From DASPWW01 sp963841715 (GTDB lineage Bacteria; Actinomycetota; Thermoleophilia; Solirubrobacterales; 70-9), in assembly GCA_963841715.1 (NCBI GenBank), contig CAWJDP010000001.1, positions 744,001 to 808,000 of the forward strand: DNA of 64,000 nucleotides, in the 5' to 3' direction. A program made the translations under genes and the position numbers. The notes under the pieces are model-generated. The model did not search any database. It was not told the origin of the DNA and saw only the letters and a program-made list of their open reading frames with translations. Of the stretch, positions 20,519 through 29,095 are shown one piece after another; within the stretch, counting starts at the first letter, position 1, and each line of letters opens with the position of its first letter.

Positions 20519-21691
20519 TCAGCTCAGCCTGACCCGCTTGAAGCGGCGCTTGCCGAGCTGGACGATCTCGCCGTCGAGGCGCTCGGCGGGCACGTCGAGC
20601 TCGCCCGAGCCAAGGGTGGCGTCGCCGAGCTTCACTCCCCCCTGCTCGATCAGCCGGCGCGCCTCGCTGCGGCTGACCCCGAAGTGCTCGGCGAGCAGGG
20701 CCGGCAGGTGAACGGGCCCATCGGCGGCGATGCTGATCTCCTCGATGTCGTCCGGAGCGCGGCGCTCGACGTGGACGCGGTCGAAGCGCTGCTCGGCCGC
20801 CGCCGCGTCGTCGGAGTCGTGGAAGCGCTCGACGAGCCGCCGCGCGAGCTCGCGCTTCGCCCGCATCGGCTCGGCGGCGGCGTCACCGGGCTCGGACTCG
20901 TGGAGAAGCAGCCGCCGGTACTCGGCCGCCGCGTCGTCGGGGACGCTCATCAGCTTCCCGAACATCTCCTCGGGCGGATCCGTCACCCCGACGTAATTCC
21001 CGAGCGACTTGCTCATCCTGCGCACGCCGTCGAGCCCGGGAAGGATCGGCATCGTCAATACCGACTGCGGGGGCCTTCCGAGCGCCTGCTGTACGTCGCG
21101 CCCGAACAGCAGGTTGAATTTCTGGTCCGTCCCGCCGAGCTCGACGTCGGCGTCAATCGCAACCGAGTCATACCCCTGCAGCACCGGATACATGAGCTCG
21201 AGCGCCGAGACCGGCTTGCCCGCCTTCATCCGCGAGTCGAAGTCCTCGCGCTCGAGCAATCGCGCAACCGTGAACCGCCGCACGAGCTTGAACAGCTCCG
21301 AGGTCCCCATGTCGAGCCACTCACTGTTCCGCCGCACCTCCGTCCGCCCCGGGTCGAGGACCTTGTACGCCTGCTCCTGGAACGTCGCCGCGTTGGCGTC
21401 GATCTGCTCGTCCTCGAGCAGCGGGCGCTCGGTCGATTGACCGCTCGGATCACCCACCCGCGCCGTGAAATCCCCGACGATCAGCACGACTATGTGGCCG
21501 GCGTCCTGGAACTCGCGGAGCTTGTCGAGCACGACCACATGCCCGAGGTGGATGTCCGGCGCCGTGGGGTCGATGCCCAGCTTGACGCGCAGCGGGCGGT
21601 CCTCGTCGAGCTGTTCCGCGAGGCGTCCTTCGGGCAGCGATTCGACCGCTCGCTCGGCCAGCCGGCGCGCTTGAACCTGCGAATCCGTCAT
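20519..21691 (-). CDS. tyrS: TyrS, tyrosyl-tRNA synthetase
   Basis: Class I tyrosyl-tRNA synthetase of 390 aa. Signatures: HLGH (residues 48-51, the HIGH motif) in PTAPDIHLGHVVVLDKL, GGTDQKFNLLFGRD, and MSKS in RRMSKSLGNYVG. A C-terminal S4 domain ends the protein (VSRSEARRLIEQGGVKLGD). Absence of the longer N-terminal form suggests the TyrZ-like subgroup. ATG 21691 has TAGCAT seven nt upstream and no Shine-Dalgarno, pointing to a leaderless message. It lies directly upstream of the rRNA operon in the same direction. Confidence 0.96.
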   Translation of the reverse strand: MTDSQVQARRLAERAVESLPEGRLAEQLDEDRPLRVKLGIDPTAPDIHLGHVVVLDKLREFQDAGHIVVLIVGDFTARVGDPSGQSTERPLLEDEQIDANAATFQEQAYKVLDPGRTEVRRNSEWLDMGTSELFKLVRRFTVARLLEREDFDSRMKAGKPVSALELMYPVLQGYDSVAIDADVELGGTDQKFNLLFGRDVQQALGRPPQSVLTMPILPGLDGVRRMSKSLGNYVGVTDPPEEMFGKLMSVPDDAAAEYRRLLLHESEPGDAAAEPMRAKRELARRLVERFHDSDDAAAAEQRFDRVHVERRAPDDIEEISIAADGPVHLPALLAEHFGVSRSEARRLIEQGGVKLGDATLGSGELDVPAERLDGEIVQLGKRRFKRVRLS

Positions 21692-21698
21692 CGCGCCA

Positions 21699-21704
21699 AT
21701 GCTA
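21699..21704 (-). promoter_or_regulatory. -10 element of leaderless tyrS promoter
   Basis: TAGCAT on the minus strand ends seven nt before the tyrS ATG. Lies in the 160-nt divergent region shared with the penicillin-binding protein gene. Confidence 0.5.
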
Positions 21705-21851
21705 GACTCACGCGCTCGCGCTCGGCGGGGCAGGGATGCCCTTGCTCGTGACTGGGACGAGTGCCAGACTTGCCGTATCTGCCGCACGCCAAGCCCGGGA
21801 GACCCCGGCTTAGCCGTATGCAGATTTCCACGGACGACAGCCCCCCGGACA

Positions 21852-24602
21852 ATGGCCACCCGGCGTAGGCGCCGACCCGAAGACCGCCTCGGCGACGAGG
21901 ACCTCTTCCGGGAGCGGCCCGGAAACGGTGCGCCCGATGATTCCTGGCTGGACGAGTTCGACTCGGGGAACGGCCATGACGACGGCGGCAACGGGAACGG
22001 CGCCCGCCGCAAGGTCGGCGACCCCCTCGGCCTCGGCGAGAACGGATCGAACGGCGCCGACACGACCTCCCAGCCACTGTTCGGACGCCCGATGGAGAAG
22101 CTGCGTGAGCTTCGCACAGGGACCCACAAGCTTCTCGAGCGCACGAAGACGACGACCTCGCACCCGAAGACGAAGACGAAGACAAAGACGAAGGGGCCGG
22201 CACCGCGCACGAAGTCGTCGCGCTCGGCGCGCACGAAGCGCGCCAAGCCGCCGCGCACGCGGCGCAGCCGCGGCGCCCCGGAGGGGGGGCCCGAGGCGCT
22301 CCTCGCCCCCACCCCCTCGCGCACCGGGCGGCTCAGCGACCTGGGCCGCAACGGGCTCAGCGCGCTTCGGGACCTGCGCGAGGACGGGATGCGCCGCCTC
22401 CGCAAGGGCAACGGCGAGCCGCCGCTCAAGATCGGCCCCGGCCTGCCGCCGGCCGACGGGACCCCGCCGAAGCGCAACAAGCCGCGGCTGAAGAAGCTTC
22501 GCGTCGCGCTGGTGCTGTTCGGGCTTGCCCTGCTCGCACTGGTCTCCTGGATCTTCGGGATCATGATGTCGGTCACCCAGGACCTTCCCCAGCTCCAGAA
22601 CCGCGAGCAGTTCAAGCACGCGCAGAACTCAGTCGTCCTCGACCGCACCGGCGCGAAGCTCGCGACCCTGACCGGTAACCAGCACCGCATCCTCGTCAGC
22701 TCGGGCGACATCTCGCAGACCGTGAAGCAGGCCGTGATCTCGATCGAGGACCAGCGCTTCTATCAGCACCGCGGCGTCGACTATCAGGGCATCCTGCGAG
22801 CGATCGGACAGGACGTCCTCCACCAGGGCTCGGTCCAGGGTGCGTCGACGATCACGCAGCAGTTCGTCAAGAACGCGCTCAAGGCACAGGCGAGTCGTAC
22901 CGTGTTCGAGAAGCTTCGCGAGGCCGCGCTCGCCTATCAGCTCGAGCGCCACTGGACCAAGGACAAGATCCTCACCGAGTATCTGAACTCGATCTACTTC
23001 GGCGAGGGCGCGTACGGGATCGAGTCCGCCGCCCAGACCTACTTCGGCTGGAATCACCCCGGCTGCGGCGACCCGGGGAACCGCTGCGCCTCGCAGCTGT
23101 ACCCGGAGGAGGCCGCCCTGCTCGCCGGGATGATCTCCTCGCCGAGCGGCTACTCCCCGCGCAACTTCCCCACCGCAGCGAAGGCGCGCCGCAACCTCGT
23201 GCTCCAGAAGATGGTCGAGCAGGGGAGCCTGTCGGCCGACGAGGCGGCGACCGCGGAGGCGAAGCCGCTGCCGAAGCCTTCGCAGATCCACTCGCCGACC
23301 GACAACTCCGAGGCGCCGTACTTCACCGATTGGCTGAAGCAGCAGCTCGTCGATCGCTACGGCGCCGGCGAGGCGTTCGGCGGCGGGCTCCGGGTCAAGT
23401 CCACCCTCGATCTCGAGTTTCAGCGCGCCGCCGAGGACGACGTCTACGGGACCGTCTCCCCGCTGGGCCTGTCCGGATCGGCGGTCGTAATTGACAATAA
23501 GACCGGCGGGGTGCTGGCGATGGTCGGAGGGTCCGACTACCAGAGCAAGCCGTTCAACCTCGCGACGAACGGACACCGCCAGCCCGGGTCCTCGTTCAAG
23601 CCGTTCACGCTCGTTACCGCGCTCGAGAAGGGACACTCGCCGGACGAGACCTTCACCTCACAGCCAAAGACCTTCCAGTTCCACGTCAAGGGGTACAAGA
23701 AGCCGCAGCAGTTCTACGTCCACAACTACAACGACGAGTACGGAGGGGTGAGATCGATCGCGACCGCGACGACCTTCTCCGACAACTCGGTGTACGCGGA
23801 GCTGGGGCTCCAGCTCGGGACCACCGCGATCGCCCACACCGCGAAGGCGATGGGGATCCAGACCAAGGTCTCGACCAACCCCGCCATGATCCTCGGTGGA
23901 CTCGAGGAGGGCGTGACTCCGCTCGAGATGGCGTACGCGTACACCACCCTGGCCCGCCACGGAGCCCGCGTCGGCGGCTCGATGGACAGCGTTCCCGGCC
24001 CAGGCCTCGGCCCCGTCGGGATCAGCCAGGTCACCGACCCGAACGGCAACCTCGTCAAGGACGAGACCGGCGCCTCGGGGCGCGACGAGGTCCGTAACGC
24101 TCAGGTTGTCCCGCGCGGCTACGCCGATGAAGCCGTGGGGATCCTGCGCACGGTCGTCACCGAGGGAACCGGTAAGCGCGCCGACATCGGCGGCGACGTC
24201 TGGGGCAAGACCGGAACGACCGAGAACAACGGCGACGCCTGGTTCTGCGGCGCGAACACCGCCGTGACCGCGTGCGTGTGGGTCGGCCACGCCGACAGCA
24301 ACAAGCCGATGGAGACCGAGTTCGGCGGCCAGCCCGTCGACGGTGGAACGCTCCCGGCCGAGATCTGGGCCTCGATCGTCAGCGACTACGAGTCGATCGT
24401 CCCGGGCCAGGGCAAGGCAACCAGCACCTCGACGACGACGTCGACCTCGACCGCTGCGCCGACCACGAGCGCGCCGACGAGCTCGGCGGCGCCCGCCCCG
24501 ACTGCGGCACCAGCAGCACCCGCGACGCCCGCACCGGCCGCACCCGCGCCCACCGGCGGCGGCGGAGCTACCGGCGGCGCCGGCGTCGCCCCTAAGCGCT
24601 AG
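21852..24602 (+). CDS. Class A penicillin-binding protein (transglycosylase/transpeptidase)
   Basis: Bifunctional peptidoglycan synthase, 916 aa. A long basic, low-complexity cytoplasmic N terminus (residues 1-214, with KTKTKTKTK near 106) precedes one membrane helix (217-240). The GT51 domain has the catalytic Glu in SIEDQRFYQHRGVD near 299, and QGASTITQQFVKN. The transpeptidase domain shows SSFK (about 580), SDN (about 643) and KTGTTEN (about 786). A Thr/Ser/Pro/Ala-rich tail follows residue 860. The start ATG 21852 is chosen as the first that gives a hydrophilic cytoplasmic tail; no good Shine-Dalgarno. Its end overlaps the convergent mpg gene by 11 nt. Confidence 0.93.
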   Translation: MATRRRRRPEDRLGDEDLFRERPGNGAPDDSWLDEFDSGNGHDDGGNGNGARRKVGDPLGLGENGSNGADTTSQPLFGRPMEKLRELRTGTHKLLERTKTTTSHPKTKTKTKTKGPAPRTKSSRSARTKRAKPPRTRRSRGAPEGGPEALLAPTPSRTGRLSDLGRNGLSALRDLREDGMRRLRKGNGEPPLKIGPGLPPADGTPPKRNKPRLKKLRVALVLFGLALLALVSWIFGIMMSVTQDLPQLQNREQFKHAQNSVVLDRTGAKLATLTGNQHRILVSSGDISQTVKQAVISIEDQRFYQHRGVDYQGILRAIGQDVLHQGSVQGASTITQQFVKNALKAQASRTVFEKLREAALAYQLERHWTKDKILTEYLNSIYFGEGAYGIESAAQTYFGWNHPGCGDPGNRCASQLYPEEAALLAGMISSPSGYSPRNFPTAAKARRNLVLQKMVEQGSLSADEAATAEAKPLPKPSQIHSPTDNSEAPYFTDWLKQQLVDRYGAGEAFGGGLRVKSTLDLEFQRAAEDDVYGTVSPLGLSGSAVVIDNKTGGVLAMVGGSDYQSKPFNLATNGHRQPGSSFKPFTLVTALEKGHSPDETFTSQPKTFQFHVKGYKKPQQFYVHNYNDEYGGVRSIATATTFSDNSVYAELGLQLGTTAIAHTAKAMGIQTKVSTNPAMILGGLEEGVTPLEMAYAYTTLARHGARVGGSMDSVPGPGLGPVGISQVTDPNGNLVKDETGASGRDEVRNAQVVPRGYADEAVGILRTVVTEGTGKRADIGGDVWGKTGTTENNGDAWFCGANTAVTACVWVGHADSNKPMETEFGGQPVDGGTLPAEIWASIVSDYESIVPGQGKATSTSTTTSTSTAAPTTSAPTSSAAPAPTAAPAAPATPAPAAPAPTGGGGATGGAGVAPKR

Positions 24603-25212
24603 CTGCGCTCGCGAGCGGCACCGGTCGCGACAGGAAGCGGCTCGAGGCCGCGCAGAAGCGCCACGGCCGGTCGGCGGCGCGCGAGATCCCGATCCGCGGC
24701 GCGGTCGCGACCTCGACGTCGGCCCACTCCGGCGAGGGCCCGGCGAGGTCGAACGGCGGTTCGGCGAGGCTCGCGCCGTCCTCGCCGAGGCCGACGCCGA
24801 GCGCCTCGGTCAGCTTGCCCGGGCCCGAGCACAGCTCGCGGACCTCGTCGCGGCCGCGGCGGCGGCGCATCTCGTCGATCCCCCAGCGGGGCTCGAGCGC
24901 TCGAAGCAGCACCGCGCCGGGGATGCCGTCAGGCTCGCAGACCGCGTTCAGGAGGTTGTGGATCCCGTACGAGAAGTAGACGTACGCGTACCCGGGAGAC
25001 CCGAACAGGACCTCGTTGCGCGGCGTGCGGCCGTTGTACGCGTGACACGCGGGGTCCCCATCGGCGTAGCTCTCGGTCTCGACGATCAGGCCGCCGACCC
25101 CGCGGAAGCTGAGTCCGCACCCGATCAGGTCCCGCGCCACGTCGTGCACCGAGCGCGCGAAGAACGCGCGCTCAAGCCGCGACGCGCCGGCGGGGGCGTC
25201 GCGGACGCTCAT
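24592..25212 (-). CDS. mpg: 3-methyladenine DNA glycosylase (AAG/MPG type)
   Basis: 206 aa base-excision repair enzyme of the mammalian-type alkyladenine glycosylase family. Motifs: VETESYADGDPACHAYNGRTPRNEVLFG with the catalytic Glu, AYVYFSYGIHNLLNAVCE, AVLLRALEP, and LCSGPGKLTEALGV. Start ATG 25212 overlaps the argH stop (ATGA), so it is co-translated with argH. Same length as bacterial homologues. Confidence 0.94.
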   Translation of the reverse strand: MSVRDAPAGASRLERAFFARSVHDVARDLIGCGLSFRGVGGLIVETESYADGDPACHAYNGRTPRNEVLFGSPGYAYVYFSYGIHNLLNAVCEPDGIPGAVLLRALEPRWGIDEMRRRRGRDEVRELCSGPGKLTEALGVGLGEDGASLAEPPFDLAGPSPEWADVEVATAPRIGISRAADRPWRFCAASSRFLSRPVPLASAASA

Positions 25213-26579
25213 TCGTCGAGGGCCGCGAGTGCGGCGCGCGCCGCGTCGAGCTGCTCGGCGACCCGAGCCTTCGCCGTACCCCCCGCCGAGATCTTCGTCT
25301 CGGGCCAGCGCTCGGGTCGAAGCGCCTCGTAGAAGTCGTCCCCGAGCAGGTCCGAGGCCTCGGCCACCTCCTCGGGCGAGAGCTGGGCGAGGCTCACTCC
25401 CCGCTCGAGCGCCAGCCGCACCAGCCCGCCGACCACGCCGTGGGCCTCGCGGAACGGCATCCCCTTGCGCACGAGGAGATCGGCGACGTCGGTCGCCCCG
25501 AGCATCTCGTCGGCCGCCGCCTCGGCGAGCCGATCGCGGTGGAAGCTCAGTCCCCCGATCATCGTCGCGGCGGCCTCAAGGCACAGCTCGAGGTTGTCGA
25601 CGGCGTCGAACAGCGCCTCCTTGTCCTCCTGCATGTCCTTGAAGTAGCCGAGCGGCAGCCCGTGCATCACCCCGGTGAGCGTCGTCCACCCCGCGGCGAT
25701 CCGCGGTGCCTTTCCCCGCAGCAGCTCCGCCGCGTCCGGGTTCTGCTTCTGGGGCATGATGCTCGACCCCGATGAGAAGCTCTCCGCCACGGTGCAGAAT
25801 CCGAACTCCTGGGTCGACCACAGCACGATGTCGGCTCCGAGCCGCGACAGGTGGACCGCGCAGGTCGAGGCGGCCCCGAGGTAGTCCAGCATGAAGTCCC
25901 GGTTCGATATTGCGTCGAGCGAGTTCTCGCTCGCCGTCTCGAAGCCGAGCTCGCGCGCCACCGCGTCGCGGTCGAGATCCCAGCCGACCCCGGCGAGCGC
26001 GCCCGAGCCGAGCGGGAGCGAGACCGTCGCCGCGCGCGCCGCGCCGAACCGGCCCGTGTCGCGCAGCAGCATCCAGAAGTAGGCGAGCAGATGGTGGCCG
26101 AGGTAGATCGGCTGCGCCCGCTGCCCGTGCGTGTACCCGGGAAGCGGCCAGTCGGCGTGGCGCTCGGCGAGCGCGAGCAGCTCGCTCATCAGCCGACCCA
26201 CCAGCTCGATCGCCCGCTCGGCGTGATCGCGAACGAACATCGCGACGTCCGTCGCCACTTGGTCGTTTCGCGACCGTCCGGTGTGGAGCCTGCCGCCGAC
26301 TGGGCCAGCGATCTCGATCACCCGGCGCTCGATCGCCATGTGGATGTCCTCGTCGCCGTCCTCGAACGGAAACGTCCCCGACTCGAGCTCCTCCGAGACA
26401 GCGTCGAGACCGCGCTCGAGCTCGCGCAGCTCGTCGGAGTTGATCGCCTCGGCGCGCTCGAGCGACCGAGCATGGACGCGGGACTGCTCGATGTCGTACG
26501 GAGCCAGGCGATGGTCGTAGCCGATCGACGTGTTTATGCGCTGGAACAGCGGGTCCGGAGGCTCTCGGAAGCGTGACAT
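25209..26579 (-). CDS. argH: ArgH, argininosuccinate lyase
   Basis: Last enzyme of arginine synthesis (456 aa): splits argininosuccinate into arginine and fumarate. Contains the fumarase/aspartase signature GSSIMPQKQNPD near residue 275, TGRSRNDQVATD near 100 and PGYTHGQRAQP near 150. ATG 26579 has TAGACT seven nt upstream and no Shine-Dalgarno, so probably leaderless. Other arg genes are not in the window; it is coupled with mpg. Confidence 0.96.
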   Translation of the reverse strand: MSRFREPPDPLFQRINTSIGYDHRLAPYDIEQSRVHARSLERAEAINSDELRELERGLDAVSEELESGTFPFEDGDEDIHMAIERRVIEIAGPVGGRLHTGRSRNDQVATDVAMFVRDHAERAIELVGRLMSELLALAERHADWPLPGYTHGQRAQPIYLGHHLLAYFWMLLRDTGRFGAARAATVSLPLGSGALAGVGWDLDRDAVARELGFETASENSLDAISNRDFMLDYLGAASTCAVHLSRLGADIVLWSTQEFGFCTVAESFSSGSSIMPQKQNPDAAELLRGKAPRIAAGWTTLTGVMHGLPLGYFKDMQEDKEALFDAVDNLELCLEAAATMIGGLSFHRDRLAEAAADEMLGATDVADLLVRKGMPFREAHGVVGGLVRLALERGVSLAQLSPEEVAEASDLLGDDFYEALRPERWPETKISAGGTAKARVAEQLDAARAALAALDE

Positions 26580-26586
26580 TCGCCGC

Positions 26587-26592
26587 AGTCTA
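26587..26592 (-). promoter_or_regulatory. -10 element of leaderless argH promoter
   Basis: TAGACT on the minus strand, seven nt before the argH ATG. Confidence 0.5.
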
Positions 26593-26626
26593 AGCAGGAG
26601 ATACGCTGCGACGCAGTGATTTTGGC

Positions 26627-27601
26627 GTGAGATATCTGGTCACGGGGGGAACCGGCAAGGTCGGAAACGCGGTCGCGAGGGCACTCGCTGACCGCGGCGA
26701 CGAGGTCGTCGCGCTCGTGCGCCAAGCGGCGCGCGGCCGGGAGGCGCTGCCGCCGGGGATCGAGCTCGCGGTCGGCCACGTCAACGAAACCGACGCTCTC
26801 GCCCGCGCGGTCGAAGGCGCCGACGGCGTCTTCAACTGCATGGGGCTCCCCGAGCAGTGGCTTCGCGACGACGGCAGATTCGATCAGGTCAACGCTCAGG
26901 GGTCGCTGAACGTGATCCGCGCCGCGCGCGAGGCCGGCGTCAAGCGTGCCCTGCACACTTCGACCTTCGACGTCTTCCACGCCGACCGCGGCGGCACCGT
27001 CCGCGAGGACGTCGTCGCCGACTACCCGAAGAACACGGCGTACGAGCGCTCGAAGCAGCACGCCGAGGAGCTCGTGCTCGCCGAGGCAGAGAACGGGATC
27101 GAGGTCGTGATCGCGAACCCCGCCTCCGTGTTCGGGCCGGGACCGGGAGGCACCGGGCTCGACCGCCTGATCCGCGACGGGATCCGCCGGCGGCTGCCGG
27201 CCACCCCGCCGGGCGGGATGACGATGGTCTACGTCGACGACGTCGCCTCCGGGCACCTCGCGGCGTTTGAGCGCGGAGAGCCGGGGGAGCGCTACGTGCT
27301 CGCCGACGGATTCTCGCCCTGCCGGGAAATCGTCAGGGCCGCCGTCGGCGCCGCCGGGCGCGGCTGGGTCCCGCCGTCGCTCCCCGAGCGCGCCGCAAGG
27401 GGCATGGCCGCGACCGGGGAGGCGATCTCGAACCTGATCAAACGCCCGCCGCTGATGGCTCGTGGCGAGCTCGAGTTCCTGCTCTGGGAGGCGCGCGCCG
27501 ATTCCTCGAAAGCGCAGCGCGAGCTCGGCTTCGAGCCCACCGACTGGCGCGAGGGCATCGAGTGCACCGTGCGCTGGATGTCAGACTCAGGTCAGATCTA
27601 G
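26627..27601 (+). CDS. NAD(P)-dependent epimerase/dehydratase-like protein (extended SDR)
   Basis: Extended short-chain dehydrogenase fold, 324 aa. Rossmann motif TGGTGKVG at residues 6-13, an NAA-like region FDQVNAQGSLNV, and the YxxxK pair in TAYERSKQHAEE near residue 145. DGFSPCREIV and the C-terminal FLLWEARADSSKAQRELGFEP match dihydroflavonol reductase/hopanoid-associated HpnA-like proteins. Substrate unknown. Start GTG 26627 is directly at the first beta strand. Divergent from argH. Confidence 0.85.
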   Translation: MRYLVTGGTGKVGNAVARALADRGDEVVALVRQAARGREALPPGIELAVGHVNETDALARAVEGADGVFNCMGLPEQWLRDDGRFDQVNAQGSLNVIRAAREAGVKRALHTSTFDVFHADRGGTVREDVVADYPKNTAYERSKQHAEELVLAEAENGIEVVIANPASVFGPGPGGTGLDRLIRDGIRRRLPATPPGGMTMVYVDDVASGHLAAFERGEPGERYVLADGFSPCREIVRAAVGAAGRGWVPPSLPERAARGMAATGEAISNLIKRPPLMARGELEFLLWEARADSSKAQRELGFEPTDWREGIECTVRWMSDSGQI

Positions 27602-27628
27602 ATCTAGGCCGCCGACGAAAGGAGTCAC

Positions 27629-27931
27629 TTGCGAGTCCGAGTCACGACCTGGCCTGACCTCGACCCCGAGGCCATCCAGCTGGTCCAGACCGAGAGCCTT
27701 CCGCGGTTGCGCGAGCTGCCCGGCTTCGAGGGCGCGATGCTGCTCTACGACCGCGACTCGGGCGAGGCGCAGTCGCTCGTGTTCTGGCGAGACGGTGAGT
27801 ACATGCAGGCGGGCGCCGGCGTCGCCGAGCTCGAACGCTCGCGCCTGGTAGAGCTCGGCCTCGTCAAGGCCGACCCGGTCGAGAAGGTCTACGACGTCGA
27901 GCTCTCGCACTGGGCGACGCGCCAGGGTTAG
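27629..27931 (+). CDS. Small ABM-like (dimeric alpha-beta barrel) protein
   Basis: 100 aa. The order strand (RVRVTTWPDL), helix, strand (FEGAMLLYDRDSGEAQSLVFW) and a second helix suggests a ferredoxin-like antibiotic-biosynthesis-monooxygenase or stress-response fold. No catalytic residue can be named. TTG start at 27629, six nt after AAAGGAG. It follows the epimerase gene by 27 nt and may share its message. Confidence 0.72.
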   Translation: MRVRVTTWPDLDPEAIQLVQTESLPRLRELPGFEGAMLLYDRDSGEAQSLVFWRDGEYMQAGAGVAELERSRLVELGLVKADPVEKVYDVELSHWATRQG

Positions 27932-27961
27932 CCCGAGAGTCCCCGAAACCGCTCCCGGCGC

Positions 27962-29092
27962 CTAGCCGGGGGCGGCAACGCGCAGCGCCTCGGCAAGCGC
28001 GACGCCCACGCGCTCGACCTGGTCCTCGGTCATCTCGGGGAAGAAGGGGAGCGCCAGAGAGCGCTCGGCGACCGACTCGGCGACCGGGAACTCGCCGCCG
28101 CGAAAGCCGAAGCGCTCGCGGTAGAACGGCATCAGGTGAATGCACGGCAGGTACCCCTTCGAGGCGATCCCGCGCTCGGCGAGCTCGCCGATCGTCGCCG
28201 TGCGGTCGGCGCCCTCGGGGAGCTGGACGACGAACACGAACCAGCTCCGGCGGGCGGCGCCGCGGTCCTCGCACGGCAGCCTCAGCCCCTCGATCCCGGC
28301 CAGGCGCTCACGGTAGGCGCCGGCGACCCGCGCCCGCGCCGCCAGCAGCTCGTCGAGGCGCTCGAGCTGGGCGACGCCGAGCGCGGCCTCCAGGTCCGAG
28401 ATCCGGTAGTTGAAGCCGAGCCTGCCGTGGGCGAGCACGCCCATGTCCGGCGCGCGGCCCTGGTTGCGCTCGCTTCGCAGACGCTCAGCCATCTCGGGGT
28501 CCGAGGGAACGAGCGCTCCCCCCTCCCCCGTCGTCAGCTGTTTGTTGCCGTAGAACGCGAATGCGGCCGGGGTGTCGCGCGTGCCGACCATCCGCCCGTC
28601 CTCGTCGACGGCGCCGAGCGCCTCACATGCGTCCTCGAGCAACCCTAGGCCATGCTCTGACGCCAGCGCCTCGAGCGCCGGCATCTTCGCCGGGTAGCCG
28701 AAGATGTCGACCGGGAGGATCCCGGCGGTCCGCTCGCCGACGGCGGCGGCCGCGGCATCCGGGTCGAGGTTCAGCGTCTCCGGGTCGATGTCGCAGAACA
28801 CCGGCGTCACGCCCTCGTAGAGGAGGCAGTTCGCCGAGGCGATGAAGCTCAGCGTGCTCGTCACGACCTCGTCCCCCGCCTTCCATCCGAGCGCCCGGAC
28901 ACCGAGGTGGAGCGCCGCGGTGCCGCTCGAGACCGCGACCACGTCCTCGACCCCGACCCACGCCGCGAGCTCGCGCTCGAAGCGCTCCGACATCGGCCCC
29001 AGCGACAGCTGTCCGGAGCGGATCACCTCGCGGACCAGCTCCTCCTCGCGAGCCCCCAAGTGAGGCTTAGCGAGCGGAATCGGATCAGACAA
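27962..29092 (-). CDS. DegT/DnrJ/EryC1/StrS family PLP aminotransferase
   Basis: 376 aa sugar aminotransferase-type enzyme, fold type I. The PLP lysine is Lys184 in FYGNKQLTTGEGG, and other family marks are VAVSSGTAALHLG (cofactor phosphate), VDIFGYPAKM and RISDLEAALGVAQLERLD. Such enzymes make 3- or 4-amino sugars for cell-surface glycans or antibiotics. Start is TTG 29092, three nt after the cimA stop, so it is translationally linked with the branched-chain operon, an odd partner for a sugar enzyme. No other sugar genes are near. Confidence 0.87.
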   Translation of the reverse strand: MSDPIPLAKPHLGAREEELVREVIRSGQLSLGPMSERFERELAAWVGVEDVVAVSSGTAALHLGVRALGWKAGDEVVTSTLSFIASANCLLYEGVTPVFCDIDPETLNLDPDAAAAAVGERTAGILPVDIFGYPAKMPALEALASEHGLGLLEDACEALGAVDEDGRMVGTRDTPAAFAFYGNKQLTTGEGGALVPSDPEMAERLRSERNQGRAPDMGVLAHGRLGFNYRISDLEAALGVAQLERLDELLAARARVAGAYRERLAGIEGLRLPCEDRGAARRSWFVFVVQLPEGADRTATIGELAERGIASKGYLPCIHLMPFYRERFGFRGGEFPVAESVAERSLALPFFPEMTEDQVERVGVALAEALRVAAPG

Positions 29093-29095
29093 GGC

